Counted from the first letter of the stretch, positions 1-9,270 are shown. The stretch is DNA of 64,000 bases from Bacteroidetes Order II. bacterium (GCA_016788705.1 JAEUSQ010000032.1:1-64000); one strand, 5' to 3'. The notes: generated by a model not told the origin, from the letters alone. Program-made: numbers and translations.

Positions 1-1
1 C

Positions 2-130
2 GGAGCGGAAATCTATGCCCGTATTCAATCCTTTATCTCCACTGTCCGAAAACTCCAATTCAATCCTTTCAATGAACTCTATACCGTGCTATCTGGCGGT
101 ATCCCAGAGTATCGGGGCCCCGCAGGCTAA
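2..130 (+). CDS. C-terminal fragment, probable transposase (partial at left edge)
   Basis: An open frame enters from the left edge and ends with TAA at 128-130, giving 42 residues with no start in view. The piece contains an 'AEIYARIQSFISTVRK' stretch that resembles the C-terminal helix of IS66-like transposases (pattern 'A..YA.I.S.I.T.RK'). This is recognition by eye from a very short piece. No terminal inverted repeat is visible in the bases that follow, so the end of any element cannot be placed. It could equally be the tail of an unrelated protein. Confidence 0.4.
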   Translation, partial: GAEIYARIQSFISTVRKLQFNPFNELYTVLSGGIPEYRGPAG

Positions 131-142
131 CCAGTTACGAAT

Positions 143-664
143 TTAGATAAAACCAAGGGTCAACGCTGCTTCACGCAAATCGCCTGGATACGAAGTTCGG
201 CTCTGGAAGGTTAGGGGTTTCCCAGTAGTCGAGGGGGGAAGTTCAAACTTGGGAACATCGGGGAGTAGTGTATCCATCACGACCTCTTCTTCCAAGATGG
301 CCATGCGGGTTCCGGATGGAATACCCAAGCACAAAAACCGCTTTCCGTCTGGCTTGTCCGAAACCCCGAAATACACCACACTCGGATTAGCGACGGAGAA
401 ATCTAAGGCATTAAAATTTAACTCACACTGACCTTCCGGATTTCTGAAAATCTCGAGATGTGCCATGTCTCGAGAACGGAAAAAAATGGACAAAGCAAAA
501 AACAACACCCCAGAAGTAATGAACATCAAGAGCGATACAAAAACATGGGGTGCAATTGCCGTAACAGCAATGAGCACAACAAGCAAAACACCTCCAATCC
601 GGAGAAGGCGCATGAAATAGGCTTTTCGATTTAAATAAAAGCCAGAGGTAGCGTGATATTGCAT
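143..664 (-). CDS. hypothetical two-helix membrane protein
   Basis: I do not recognise this 173-residue protein. It has two adjacent hydrophobic segments at about residues 22-38 and 42-62, forming a hairpin, followed by a soluble C-terminal region of about 110 residues rich in Phe, Pro and acidic residues. A second Met at residue 18 (MRLLRIGG) would also make a sensible start just before the first helix. The next gene upstream on the same strand (768-1151) is also a small two-helix membrane protein, so the two may be transcribed together. No catalytic motif is visible. Confidence 0.6.
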   Translation of the reverse strand: MQYHATSGFYLNRKAYFMRLLRIGGVLLVVLIAVTAIAPHVFVSLLMFITSGVLFFALSIFFRSRDMAHLEIFRNPEGQCELNFNALDFSVANPSVVYFGVSDKPDGKRFLCLGIPSGTRMAILEEEVVMDTLLPDVPKFELPPSTTGKPLTFQSRTSYPGDLREAALTLGFI

Positions 665-767
665 GGTTATGTGGAATTCGGATACAATAGATCACAAAAA
701 TAGGGCGATCCAGCAGTGAATCCAAACCCAAAACCATGTGGATTAGCCGAAAACGTTTCTGTCTCGC

Positions 768-1151
768 TTATTGAAGGCCAGCCAGCATCGCAAGGGTTTT
801 TTCTTCGATGTGTGTAGGCTGATATACATCGTAAGTCTGGCGCATTTGGTACATCTGGGACGTGACCAAAGAAACAATCCCGATAGACATTCCTGCAAAA
901 ACTACCCCAAGAGAAGCGAAGATCTTTACCACAATTCCGGGCAAGATAATCATGCACAAAAATACGCCACCAATCACCATCAGCGCCAGATAGCGAAGAT
1001 GGGTTTTGAGGTTGGGGGCCGAAGTGGGGTATGGTTTTCGGGTTACCACTACGTTGGGTTTTGGTTTATGGGCCGCTGGATCTATCAAAAACGTGCGATA
1101 AGGAAAGTCGCTGGTTTTTTCTGGTTCGGGTGTTTGTACTGGGGTCTGCAT
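768..1151 (-). CDS. hypothetical small membrane protein
   Basis: This 127-residue protein has a polar, Pro-rich N-terminus (residues 1-45) followed by two hydrophobic segments at about 53-75 and 78-97 and a short polar tail. It resembles its downstream neighbour (143-664) in having a helical hairpin but not in detectable sequence. No known family is recognised. The ATG at 1151 is preceded by about 130 bases of apparently empty sequence before the amine oxidase gene. Confidence 0.55.
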   Translation of the reverse strand: MQTPVQTPEPEKTSDFPYRTFLIDPAAHKPKPNVVVTRKPYPTSAPNLKTHLRYLALMVIGGVFLCMIILPGIVVKIFASLGVVFAGMSIGIVSLVTSQMYQMRQTYDVYQPTHIEEKTLAMLAGLQ

Positions 1152-1284
1152 GGATTTACATCAATGGTTGGTGATGGGATGATGCCTTCAAGAAAGATAC
1201 TTTTACCCTGCACAAAGTTTATAAGCCCGTGTAAAAGATTGATATTCTTCATGTTTACGTTAATTTTGATTTGGCGATTATGTG

Positions 1285-2694
1285 TTAACCAGCGTCCATT
1301 AGTTCCCGGACAACCCGCTCTGCGGACTCTAATGCCCCCTCCATTCCGGGGCTTTCAATGGCGGTGTGCTCTCCGGCAAAGTACAATGCTCCAGTAGGTT
1401 GGGCCATCTGGCGGGCGAAGCGGGTGATTTGCCCTGGCGCAAAATGGGAATAAGCGCCCAGTGCAAACGGATTACGGGCCCACCTTTGGGTATGGACCAC
1501 TGTAAGTGCATCGCGTGTGGCGGGCCGGATCGCGCCTATGGTATTTATGATTTGTTTTGCTTGTTTTTCCGGTGGAAGTTTATCAAAGGCCAGTGCATTT
1601 TTGCCGTCCATCCAAACCACCAACATGCTAATCTGTCCTTTTTCGTTGGTAATGGGCAAAACCCGTTCGATCGCCGTGTCTGTCCACATGGCGACTGGAA
1701 AGTCATCATCGGCCCAGAATGGTTGCTCTACCTGAAGATAGACTTGGGTAATAGCGGTATAGGGTAAATGTTGGATGGCTTCTGCTTGCAAAACAGGTGG
1801 AAAAGGTTTGATGTCTAAGCCTCGCATAACCGAGAAGGGCAACGTCGAGATGACATAATCGGCCTTGACTACCAAGCCGTCTGTACAAGTGACCGATACC
1901 TTGCCCTCTGACTGTTGAATTTTCTGAACAATTTTATTCAACATAACCGAATGGTTCAATGACGCTGCAAGGGCATTGGTTAAACGGCTATTTCCCCCCT
2001 CGATCCGGTAAAATCGGTCGCCCGAATGGCGTTTCCGGCGTTCATCATCTCTCATGGCCCACAAGAGCGAAGTTTTGTGAAGGTCATTCGTATTAGGGGC
2101 CACACGCATCAATCGGAGGGCTTCTTTGGAGGCCTTTTGTTTGCGTAAAAATGCCTCTATCGAGATGTCTAAGTTGGGGTGTGGGTTGTCGAACCAGTCT
2201 CGCGGATGTTGTAGTGGGTTATGTGATCGGATGAACTTGCCCAATAAAGCGGGTGGCGGGGTTTGACGTTCTCCATCGGAAAGTTGATTGGGCTTGGCCA
2301 TAGACCAGTCTCGTAAAGCAACCCGTTGTCCGTTCACAAAAAACAACGTTCCGGGAGGTCCTGCAACGACAGGTAATTCCAATAGCGTAAGTTTAAACCG
2401 TTCAACAAGGCTCCGGAACCGGGTATAATGATCACCAATGGTCCATCCGCCACCTTCTGGTTTTCCGTTTAGCTGATTCAGTGTAAACACCTTGCCACCG
2501 ATCCGGTCTTTGCCTTCTAAAACCGTGACCGTGTATCCTGCCTCTTGCAGCAATAATGCCGCATACAGACCAGAAAGCCCGGCGCCCAGAATGACGACTT
2601 CTTTTCTTTGAGGGGTGAAGGCGGTTTGCCAGCCTGCAAAAGGTAAAATACAAACGGAAGTTGCGCCTTGTACAAGAAATTGACGACGGTTCAT
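1285..2694 (-). CDS. FAD-dependent amine oxidase, Tat-type leader
   Basis: A flavoprotein of the monoamine oxidase/phytoene desaturase superfamily, 469 residues. The N-terminus begins MNRRQF and is followed by a hydrophobic stretch, which fits a twin-arginine export signal or a membrane anchor. The dinucleotide-binding site is clear: GAGLSG at 37-42, the ribose-binding Glu at 60, then RIGG at 64-67. The second FAD-contacting motif FAGEH lies at 439-443 near the C-terminus, as in flavin amine oxidases. Length is normal for the family. The substrate cannot be read from sequence; amines, amino acids or carotenoid-like compounds are possible. It diverges from the deacetylase gene across about 200 bases. 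Confidence 0.85.
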   Translation of the reverse strand: MNRRQFLVQGATSVCILPFAGWQTAFTPQRKEVVILGAGLSGLYAALLLQEAGYTVTVLEGKDRIGGKVFTLNQLNGKPEGGGWTIGDHYTRFRSLVERFKLTLLELPVVAGPPGTLFFVNGQRVALRDWSMAKPNQLSDGERQTPPPALLGKFIRSHNPLQHPRDWFDNPHPNLDISIEAFLRKQKASKEALRLMRVAPNTNDLHKTSLLWAMRDDERRKRHSGDRFYRIEGGNSRLTNALAASLNHSVMLNKIVQKIQQSEGKVSVTCTDGLVVKADYVISTLPFSVMRGLDIKPFPPVLQAEAIQHLPYTAITQVYLQVEQPFWADDDFPVAMWTDTAIERVLPITNEKGQISMLVVWMDGKNALAFDKLPPEKQAKQIINTIGAIRPATRDALTVVHTQRWARNPFALGAYSHFAPGQITRFARQMAQPTGALYFAGEHTAIESPGMEGALESAERVVRELMDAG

Positions 2695-2897
2695 GACCTT
2701 TAGGGAATGTTAGAAGGAACAAAGGTGGTAAATGAAAGCTAAGAAATATTCAATGCAAAGCCTTTGGTAGTTTGTATAGGCAAAACCCGTACAGGGGTGG
2801 ATTTGTATAAAGAAAAAATATACGATTTCTGGTGTGGGTTTTGGGGTAACGATCACCGCTTTATAAACGTCATACCTGTAACAAGCCTCGAAAACAA

Positions 2898-3833
2898 ATG
2901 CGGAAAATAGTTTTGATCTGGCTCTTATTGGGGATTACGGGACCTTTGGTTGCCCAAAAACAACTGGTTATCACGCTGGATGATTTGCCTTTTACCCGAA
3001 CCTATGATCCGGATATAATGCGTGGCATGACCGATCGCTTGGTGCAGTGCTTGGCCGAAAATCAAGTGCCTGCCATTGGATTTGTGAATGAGAACAAATT
3101 GTACGAAAAAAGTATTTTGTTGCCGGAAAGGGTCTCCCTCCTCCAGAAATGGCTTTCGGCTGGCTTGGAACTGGGCAACCATACGTTCTCGCATGGGGAT
3201 TATAACAATATGACTACCGCTGCTTTTATCGCCGATATCCAAAAAGGAGAAACCATCTCTCGGCCACTTTCGGAAGCGTCTAACCGCCCCTATCGTTTTT
3301 TTCGTCACCCATATCTGCATCGTGGCAATACACCAGAAAAGGTGGTTGCGTTGGCTGCTTATCTGAAAAACAACGGGTACACCGAGGCGCCTGTAACGAT
3401 TGACAACGGTGAGTGGATATTTGCTCATGCGTACCACCTTCGTATGCAAGAGAAGGACTACGTAGCCATGCAAACAATCGCTACCGATTATATCCGCTAT
3501 ATGGAAGCGAAAACCCTATATTTTGAAGAGATGGGCCATAAAATGTTTGGACGTGCCATTCCACAGATCCTTCTTCTCCATGCGAATGCTTTAAACGCTG
3601 ATCATATGGACAGCCTCTTGCAGATGTTTACACGGTTGTCATACACGTTCGTGAGGCTCGAAGTGGCGTTGAAGGACACGGTCTATCTGTCGGAAGACAC
3701 CTTTTCGGGGCGTCAGGGCATTTCTTGGTTACATCGTTGGGCCAAAACGGCCAATCAGCCTGCTGCTTATTTTGCGGGTGAGCCAATGGTGCCACGTCAT
3801 ATCTTAGATTGGGCAGGCATATCTGAAGAATGA
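2898..3833 (+). CDS. exported polysaccharide deacetylase (NodB/CE4-like)
   Basis: A 311-residue protein with a signal peptide (residues 1-19, cleavage after LVA-Q). The NodB homology region carries TLDDLP at 26-31, giving the paired Asp residues, HTFSHG at 95-100, giving the two metal-binding His, and FRHPYLHRG at 135-143, the third CE4 motif. These suit a metal-dependent amidase removing acetyl groups from a glycan such as peptidoglycan, chitin or an exopolysaccharide. The C-terminal 100 residues are less typical. It is transcribed alone, divergent from the amine oxidase and convergent with the transporter gene. Confidence 0.85.
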   Translation: MRKIVLIWLLLGITGPLVAQKQLVITLDDLPFTRTYDPDIMRGMTDRLVQCLAENQVPAIGFVNENKLYEKSILLPERVSLLQKWLSAGLELGNHTFSHGDYNNMTTAAFIADIQKGETISRPLSEASNRPYRFFRHPYLHRGNTPEKVVALAAYLKNNGYTEAPVTIDNGEWIFAHAYHLRMQEKDYVAMQTIATDYIRYMEAKTLYFEEMGHKMFGRAIPQILLLHANALNADHMDSLLQMFTRLSYTFVRLEVALKDTVYLSEDTFSGRQGISWLHRWAKTANQPAAYFAGEPMVPRHILDWAGISEE

Positions 3834-3855
3834 ATTTTGTTTGGGGTATGTCTGT

Positions 3856-3880
3856 GCTTGAACTTAGAGGTCCTTCAAGC
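3856..3880. terminator. hairpin between convergent genes
   Basis: A 7-bp perfect inverted repeat (GCTTGAA / TTCAAGC) with an 11-base loop lies 22 bases after the deacetylase stop and 54 bases before the transporter stop. It lacks a proper T-run on either strand, so its role as a terminator is only suggested by position. Confidence 0.3.
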
Positions 3881-3934
3881 GGCGCTTTAGCCCTTTAAAA
3901 AGAGGTAAGACTGGCTGGGAAATAGTGCTTGTGG

Positions 3935-5233
3935 TTAGCGTTTTACGAATGGCTCTACTTGGACTTTCCGGAGCATGTAGAGGGCTGCAAACAAACCCAT
4001 TGCTTCTAAACCAAAAAGCAGGGCATAGGCTATGGTATAGCTACCAGATATGGCAAATCCCAAGTCCCGCATAATCCCTCCCACCAATATGCCAGCACCA
4101 CGAGACAAGAGCTGAACCACCGTCCAAAGAGCAAGATATATGCCGGCTTTATCATCGGTATTAAACAAAATCAACAAATTATACCCACCAATTCCATAAA
4201 GCCCAAATCCAACGCCGAATAGAAACAATACTGGATACAAAATTGAATCTATTCGCATTAAGGCAACCAACCCCATCATGCTCATCATCAAACCCATTGC
4301 CGCAAGCCCAATAGCAGTGGTATTAAGGTGGTAGTGAGGGGGCCATTTACGGGTAAGTATGGCCGTGATGGCCATGGCCAGTAAAACACCTGTTCCCCAC
4401 CATGCATTAAACCGTGTGGTCGTTCCTACATCAAGTCCAAAAACATCTCCCCCAAAAGGTTCCAGCATGGCATCCTGCATAAACGCGAAAAAGGCGGAAA
4501 TCGCAACAAAAAAGGCATAGCGCCGCGTATGCGGATCTGTCCATATGGTTTGTATTCGGAACCAGACAGGAATTTGTGGTTCCAGATTGGATTGAGCCGG
4601 ACGGGTATTGGGTTGTTCGGTACCCCACAATGCGACCAACCAAAGGAATCCGGCGATGGCCAGTACACCATAGGTCAGATTGGTAAATGCCTCAGGATGG
4701 TAGTGTGGTAAAAACTTACCCAAAATGGGCGGTGAAATGGCAAAACTGGCAATCAAAAAAGTTTCGACAATGCTAATAGCAATTCCGCGCTTGTGGTATG
4801 GAAAGGTGTCGTTCACCAATGCCAAAAAGGGTGCTCCTGAAGCCGTACTCCCAATCCCCGAAAGTAGCATCGCAAAAAACGCCACGATCCAGCCAGAGGA
4901 GTCTCCTTCGGACAGCAAAGAGACGGAGAGGGGCAAAAAACATAAACCCACAATCACCAGTAATCGGCCCATGAAAATGTAGGGCAGGCGGTATCGTTTG
5001 AAAATAGGCTTGGTGTCTGACCAATGTCCAATCCAAAGCGTCATGGGAACCAATAGATATTTAAGTGCAGAGAGCAAGGCAACAGGCCATGCCATCATTT
5101 TTAGGTCAGAAATTAAGACACGGTTCCAGATTCCAGAGGTTAGCAGGTCGGTGAGTGCCGCTCCTGTCTGGAATAAACCCAAACGGAACGCCCGCCATAA
5201 AGTTGGAGAAGAAGTTTTTGGTTGTTTATACAT
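3935..5233 (-). CDS. PucC/BCD-family MFS transporter
   Basis: A 432-residue protein with about 12 hydrophobic segments, typical of the major facilitator superfamily. The N-terminal third (LGLFQTGAALTDLLTSGIWN, then a conserved G.WSD loop and PYIFMG) matches the PucC/bacteriochlorophyll-delivery family rather than sugar or drug transporters. In phototrophs these proteins help assemble light-harvesting complexes; in non-phototrophs their substrate is unknown. No photosynthesis genes are visible in the window. It ends convergent with the deacetylase gene, and the HhH-GPD gene lies 65 bases upstream on the same strand. The family assignment is good, the function is not. Confidence 0.8.
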   Translation of the reverse strand: MYKQPKTSSPTLWRAFRLGLFQTGAALTDLLTSGIWNRVLISDLKMMAWPVALLSALKYLLVPMTLWIGHWSDTKPIFKRYRLPYIFMGRLLVIVGLCFLPLSVSLLSEGDSSGWIVAFFAMLLSGIGSTASGAPFLALVNDTFPYHKRGIAISIVETFLIASFAISPPILGKFLPHYHPEAFTNLTYGVLAIAGFLWLVALWGTEQPNTRPAQSNLEPQIPVWFRIQTIWTDPHTRRYAFFVAISAFFAFMQDAMLEPFGGDVFGLDVGTTTRFNAWWGTGVLLAMAITAILTRKWPPHYHLNTTAIGLAAMGLMMSMMGLVALMRIDSILYPVLFLFGVGFGLYGIGGYNLLILFNTDDKAGIYLALWTVVQLLSRGAGILVGGIMRDLGFAISGSYTIAYALLFGLEAMGLFAALYMLRKVQVEPFVKR

Positions 5234-5298
5234 GTAAACCGTAAGATGTCACTCAGGATGGGGGGAATCAAAAGTACAAGTATGATGAACGGCCAAAC

Positions 5299-5793
5299 TT
5301 ACGGTTTTTGAAAAGTTCTTTCACCAAAATAGTGTAAGACATATCGGAATTTCATGCACTTCTCAGTGCCAAAGCCGGGTAATTGACGAAGCCTTTTAGT
5401 AACCGTAGCCCAATCGGGTGCCTCTTGCCAGATGTTGGCGGCATCGTTTTCATATTCGGTGGCAATGATATGAGCCACCTTCTGCGTAGTCTCCGCCATT
5501 TTGTTGGAAAACCGATGGACGGTGGGGTGCATCGCAAAAATATGGTTGAAGGTGTCGGGTGCCATATAAGCGATTTTTTGCAGGTCTAAATGCCCCAGGC
5601 GTTGGTGTAACTTTAAAGGGCCAATGAAGGCCACTTCTGCCAAAATGCGCTGATCAAATAGCATACCCAATAACTTAGCATTATTGCTTTCGCGCAAAAA
5701 GGCATCTGCATCGGCATTCTTGGTTGCGGTTCCTTCGGTATGGAGACGATCCAGCATCCGACGAAGTCCGCCTTCCAACGCACGGTAGTCCAT
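5299..5793 (-). CDS. HhH-GPD-type protein (base-excision-repair-like, short form)
   Basis: A 164-residue protein matching the compact HhH-GPD family found in many bacteria as a putative DNA repair protein. The sequence 'LLGMLFDQRI..EVAFIGP' near residues 40-58 and the helix-hairpin-helix LPGFGTEK at 138-145 are the recognisable marks. In endonuclease III the catalytic Asp lies roughly 23 residues after this LPG; here only about 25 residues follow and none is Asp, so glycosylase activity is doubtful by homology. DNA binding is likely. It sits upstream of the transporter gene with 65 bases between them. Confidence 0.75.
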   Translation of the reverse strand: MDYRALEGGLRRMLDRLHTEGTATKNADADAFLRESNNAKLLGMLFDQRILAEVAFIGPLKLHQRLGHLDLQKIAYMAPDTFNHIFAMHPTVHRFSNKMAETTQKVAHIIATEYENDAANIWQEAPDWATVTKRLRQLPGFGTEKCMKFRYVLHYFGERTFQKP

Positions 5794-5901
5794 AAATAGT
5801 TGTGGTTTAAAAGCAAAAATTTTTCCAATACCCCTACGCTTTCAAGGGGTTCCGTGCTTCTCATCCATTTTACAATTGTTGCCCTTTTGTATATATAAGG
5901 C

Positions 5902-5932
5902 AAAAGCCTCATACAAGACGCATGAGGCTTTT
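5902..5932. terminator. bidirectional Rho-independent terminator
   Basis: An 11-bp perfect stem (AAAAGCCTCAT / ATGAGGCTTTT) with a 9-base loop, ending in T-runs on both strands. It lies directly downstream of the acyl-CoA synthetase gene (minus strand) and separates it from the HhH-GPD gene. Confidence 0.85.
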
Positions 5933-5947
5933 ATGCAGTGGATTTTT

Positions 5948-7834
5948 TTATACATCCTGATACATTTGGTCTATTAGGTCGGTATAACGCTGTTCAATGA
6001 TTTTTCGCTTCAATTTGAGCGTAGGCGTCATCATGCCGTTTTCCACACTAAACGGCTCTTCTATAAAGCGAAAGTCTCGAATTTTTTCATGCGAAGCGGC
6101 CTTTTTTGAGTATTCACGGAACGTTTTGGTAAACTCATCCTGAACGGCTTTGTGGGTAATCAGGCTGGAGGGTTGTGCTACCGATACGCCATTGTTCTTA
6201 GCCCAAGCGGAAAGATTTTCCATATTCGGAACCACCAAGGCCGTTAGGAATTCCCGGGCTTCGCCAATGACAATAATTTGATCTACCAATTGGTTGGTCT
6301 TAAATCGGTCTTCGATGGGGCCGGGGTATATGTTTTTGCCGCCTTTGGATACGAGCATGTGTTTGATTCGGTCGGTAATGCGCAAATACCCGTCTTCGAA
6401 CTTACCTACGTCGCCCGTATGGAACCAACCGTCGGCATCAATAACTTCACTTGTTGCTTTTTCGTTGTTCCAATAACCTTTCATAATATTAGGGCCTTTA
6501 CAGATGATCTCACCTTCTTCGGTTGTAAGGTTACTGGGATAATCTTCTCCGGTAAGCGCCCCAATAATTTTGTTATCCGAGAGCCGTTGAATAGCCACGG
6601 TAACTCCTGGGATTACATGCCCGACGGTGCCGTATCGTGGGCTGTTCATCGGGTTAATGCTCAGAACAGGTGCTGTTTCAGTGAGTCCATAGCCTTCAAT
6701 AACCGGAATGCCCGCAGCATTAAAGAAATTACCAATTGGTGCCGGAAGCGCTGCACCGCCCGAAATGGCAAACCGAACACGTCCGCCAAAACGTTGGTGT
6801 ATCTTGGAAAAGACTAATTTGGTGGCTAAGGTATATTGGGCAGCCAATATCGGATTGGGTTTTTTGCCTGCACCACGGGCATCGGCTACTTTTTGGCCCG
6901 TTGCCAACGCCCATGCGAAGATTTTCTTTTTGGTTGGCGAGCCTTCCTCCACATTTTTCATGATTACGTTGTAGGCCCGTTCAAAAACACGTGGTACCGA
7001 GATCAGGACCGTAGGATGTACTTCTGATAGGTTATTAATGACGGCCTCTACGCTTTCAGCATAGGCCACTCTTCCACCAGCGGCTAAAAGAGCATGGTAT
7101 CCTGCTGTTTGTTCAAAAGAGTGGGAGAGCGGTAAAAACGAAAGATGAAGATCTCCTTCCAGAATTTCGATTTTAGGTAAACAAGCTTCTACTTGGGAAC
7201 AAAAATTTTCGTGTGTAAGCATAACCCCTTTAGGGTTTCCGGTCGTTCCGGAAGTATAGATTAATGCAGAAATATCATTGGGGGTAAGCCCTTGCATGAT
7301 GGCCATTATTTCGTTGCTGTATTGGGGCCAAAGCGTCTTTCCCTGCGCAACTACATCGGCCCATGTCGAGACATACTCGATGGTTTTTTTAGGAACGGTC
7401 ATGGAAATAACTTCTTTTAGCTCCGGACAATCCTCAAAAACGTCTTCTGCTTTCCTTAGCTGAATACCAGTGGAAACCAGAAAGACTTTACTGCCAGAAT
7501 CTTTAAGGATGTATGCCACCTCGGAAGCTGGAAGTGTGGTATATAAAGAGACATTAATTCCGCCCAGTAGTTGTGTAGCTGCATCGGTGATGGTCCACTC
7601 CGGTCGGTTTTCCGAAAGGATGGCCACACGGTCACCTTTTCGGACGCCTTTGTGATATAAATAGGCCGCTACGGCCTCAATGTTTGCGCGCAGTTCCGGC
7701 CAGCTAATGTCTTCCCATGTTTTCTTCTGCTTGTTCTTAAAGCTCAAGGCAGGCTGAGGAGCGTTGGCATAATGCTCGGCAAGTCGGAAGAACATTTCCG
7801 GCACAGAGTTGAAGGATACGATAGCTTTTCCCAT
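5948..7834 (-). CDS. fadD: long-chain acyl-CoA synthetase (AMP-forming)
   Basis: A 628-residue ANL-superfamily enzyme that activates fatty acids to acyl-CoA through an acyl-adenylate. The P-loop-like motif YTSGTTGNPKG is at 193-203, the A5 motif EGYGLTETAP at about 377-386, and the A7 motif DGWFHTGD at about 465-472. The length and the extended N-terminus match the long-chain fatty-acid CoA ligases of the FadD/Faa type rather than acetyl-CoA synthetase. The gene stands alone, flanked by a terminator downstream. It probably feeds exogenous or turnover fatty acids into phospholipid synthesis or beta-oxidation. Confidence 0.92.
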   Translation of the reverse strand: MGKAIVSFNSVPEMFFRLAEHYANAPQPALSFKNKQKKTWEDISWPELRANIEAVAAYLYHKGVRKGDRVAILSENRPEWTITDAATQLLGGINVSLYTTLPASEVAYILKDSGSKVFLVSTGIQLRKAEDVFEDCPELKEVISMTVPKKTIEYVSTWADVVAQGKTLWPQYSNEIMAIMQGLTPNDISALIYTSGTTGNPKGVMLTHENFCSQVEACLPKIEILEGDLHLSFLPLSHSFEQTAGYHALLAAGGRVAYAESVEAVINNLSEVHPTVLISVPRVFERAYNVIMKNVEEGSPTKKKIFAWALATGQKVADARGAGKKPNPILAAQYTLATKLVFSKIHQRFGGRVRFAISGGAALPAPIGNFFNAAGIPVIEGYGLTETAPVLSINPMNSPRYGTVGHVIPGVTVAIQRLSDNKIIGALTGEDYPSNLTTEEGEIICKGPNIMKGYWNNEKATSEVIDADGWFHTGDVGKFEDGYLRITDRIKHMLVSKGGKNIYPGPIEDRFKTNQLVDQIIVIGEAREFLTALVVPNMENLSAWAKNNGVSVAQPSSLITHKAVQDEFTKTFREYSKKAASHEKIRDFRFIEEPFSVENGMMTPTLKLKRKIIEQRYTDLIDQMYQDV

Positions 7835-7976
7835 ATCTCGATTTGGTTTAGAGGCACAATTGGGTGGGTGTAAAGGCTTTCAAAGAGCCTAAGTTAAGCA
7901 TAATGGGAGGCATCTGCTTATGCTTTTTGTATAAACCGTCTTGGTCTAATGCTTTCTTAATCAAGGGGGGTAAAGA

Positions 7977-8008
7977 CAAAACTCCCTTTGGCAACAACCA
8001 AAAGGAGT
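7977..8008 (-). terminator. Rho-independent terminator after PpiC gene
   Basis: An 11-bp stem (ACTCCCTTTGG / CCAAAAGGAGT, one mismatch) with a 6-base loop. Read on the minus strand it is followed by TTTTGTCTTT, 34 bases past the stop of the PpiC lipoprotein gene. Confidence 0.75.
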
Positions 8009-8041
8009 CTGGCAAGTTTAGTACAGCAAAAAAAGCCTAAT

Positions 8042-9175
8042 TTAGTCTTTAAAGGCCATTTCCGGAACTTTCATCCGGCGCAGGATATGAAATCCATACT
8101 CGGTCTCGATCGGGGTTGCAAACACTTGTCCCTCTGGCACCTTCTTGATGACTTCATCGAATGCGGGCAAGCCACCACCCAAAAACCAAGTACCCAGTTG
8201 CCCACCTGTTTTCATGGTAATGACGTCATCGCTGCTGGTTGAAACAAGTGTTTCAAATTGGTTGGGATTTTGGCGGAGTTGTGTAACAAGTTGGTTCACC
8301 AAAGCTCGGGCCTCCTCTTTCGACCGACTTACGGTTCGGATGGTCGGGTTTGCGCCCGTTGCAGGTACGGGGGTTGCACCTTTCCAAGAAACGAGCAAAT
8401 GTGCAGCCGTTACCAACACCATTTTATCGCGCTTGAAAAAACCAATAACCCCTTTTAAATCTATAGGCCCGCCTACTTCACCGTATTTAAGTGACTCGAA
8501 GAGGGGCATAATCTCTTCGCTGTTGTTTTGGTCGAGTCGTGTAAAAGGCTTCCAATACGTCGCCTTTTTCTCGAAGTCGTTAAACTTCGTGGCGAGTGCA
8601 TCAAAGTTTGCCGCATTTAATTGTTTTTTGATTTCGGCAGCGCGTGCTTCGGCTGCCGCTTTGGAACGGGTAAACTGAGGTGTTTCAGGTGTTTTGTAAC
8701 CCAGTAGAATGGCCGTCCCACCCACAAATTTGGTGCGCAGCGAGTTCCGGCGAATAATATGAAAGCCAAAAGGCGTTTCGACCACTTTGGGATGAATCTT
8801 GCCAATACCCGTCTGACGTACCGCGAGCTCAAAATCGGGAACCATCGCACCCACAGGCCAAGAACCCAAATCCCCTTTTCTGGCAGCAGCATTTTTATCG
8901 TCCGAGTTTTTTTGGGCAAACTCCTCAAATTTGCTTGGGTCTGTTTTTAGCGCATTTAGAATGGCATTGGCGGTTTTCCGGGCCTCTTCTTTAGCGCGGG
9001 TGGCGGTTGCGCGCTCGGCCCCTTTGTATGATACCAAAATATGGCTTCCGGCAAAGTCTCCTGATTGTCGGAAATATTGGTCAGATTCATCCTGATCGGC
9101 CTTTGGGTATTTTTCCTGTTTACATCCGGAAGCTAAGCCAATCAGCAGGAACAGGGCAATAAAACGATACAACAT
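8042..9175 (-). CDS. peptidylprolyl isomerase lipoprotein with two parvulin domains
   Basis: A 377-residue protein with a lipoprotein signal peptide ending in the lipobox LASGC (Cys18), so it should be anchored in an envelope membrane facing the periplasm. Two PpiC/parvulin-like domains are visible, at about 45-155 ('A.HILVSYKGA', 'GDLG.W..G.MVP.FE', 'TPFGFHIIRR') and about 255-372 ('LLVSWKGA', 'GGQLGTWFLGGGLPAFDE', 'TEYGFHILRR'). This SurA/PrsA-like layout suggests a foldase for exported or outer-membrane proteins. The gene is followed by a terminator. Confidence 0.9.
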   Translation of the reverse strand: MLYRFIALFLLIGLASGCKQEKYPKADQDESDQYFRQSGDFAGSHILVSYKGAERATATRAKEEARKTANAILNALKTDPSKFEEFAQKNSDDKNAAARKGDLGSWPVGAMVPDFELAVRQTGIGKIHPKVVETPFGFHIIRRNSLRTKFVGGTAILLGYKTPETPQFTRSKAAAEARAAEIKKQLNAANFDALATKFNDFEKKATYWKPFTRLDQNNSEEIMPLFESLKYGEVGGPIDLKGVIGFFKRDKMVLVTAAHLLVSWKGATPVPATGANPTIRTVSRSKEEARALVNQLVTQLRQNPNQFETLVSTSSDDVITMKTGGQLGTWFLGGGLPAFDEVIKKVPEGQVFATPIETEYGFHILRRMKVPEMAFKD

Positions 9176-9223
9176 AAAATCGTCTGATTATCGTGGATAA
9201 TGTATAATCCATATAAGTTAAGG

Positions 9224-9251
9224 ATGTAACGCTATCTATCAAACATGTCAA
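9224..9251 (-). promoter_or_regulatory. possible promoter of the PpiC gene
   Basis: On the minus strand a perfect TTGACA (9251-9246) is followed after 16 bases by TTACAT (9229-9224), about 50 bases before the ATG. The -35 is good but the -10 matches TATAAT at only three of six positions, so this is tentative. Confidence 0.3.
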
Positions 9252-9270
9252 TTTTGCGAATAGGGCAAAG

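Noticed and set aside
2-130. Complete insertion sequence at the left edge
   Set aside because: Only the last 42 residues of a possible transposase are present and no terminal repeat or target duplication could be found.
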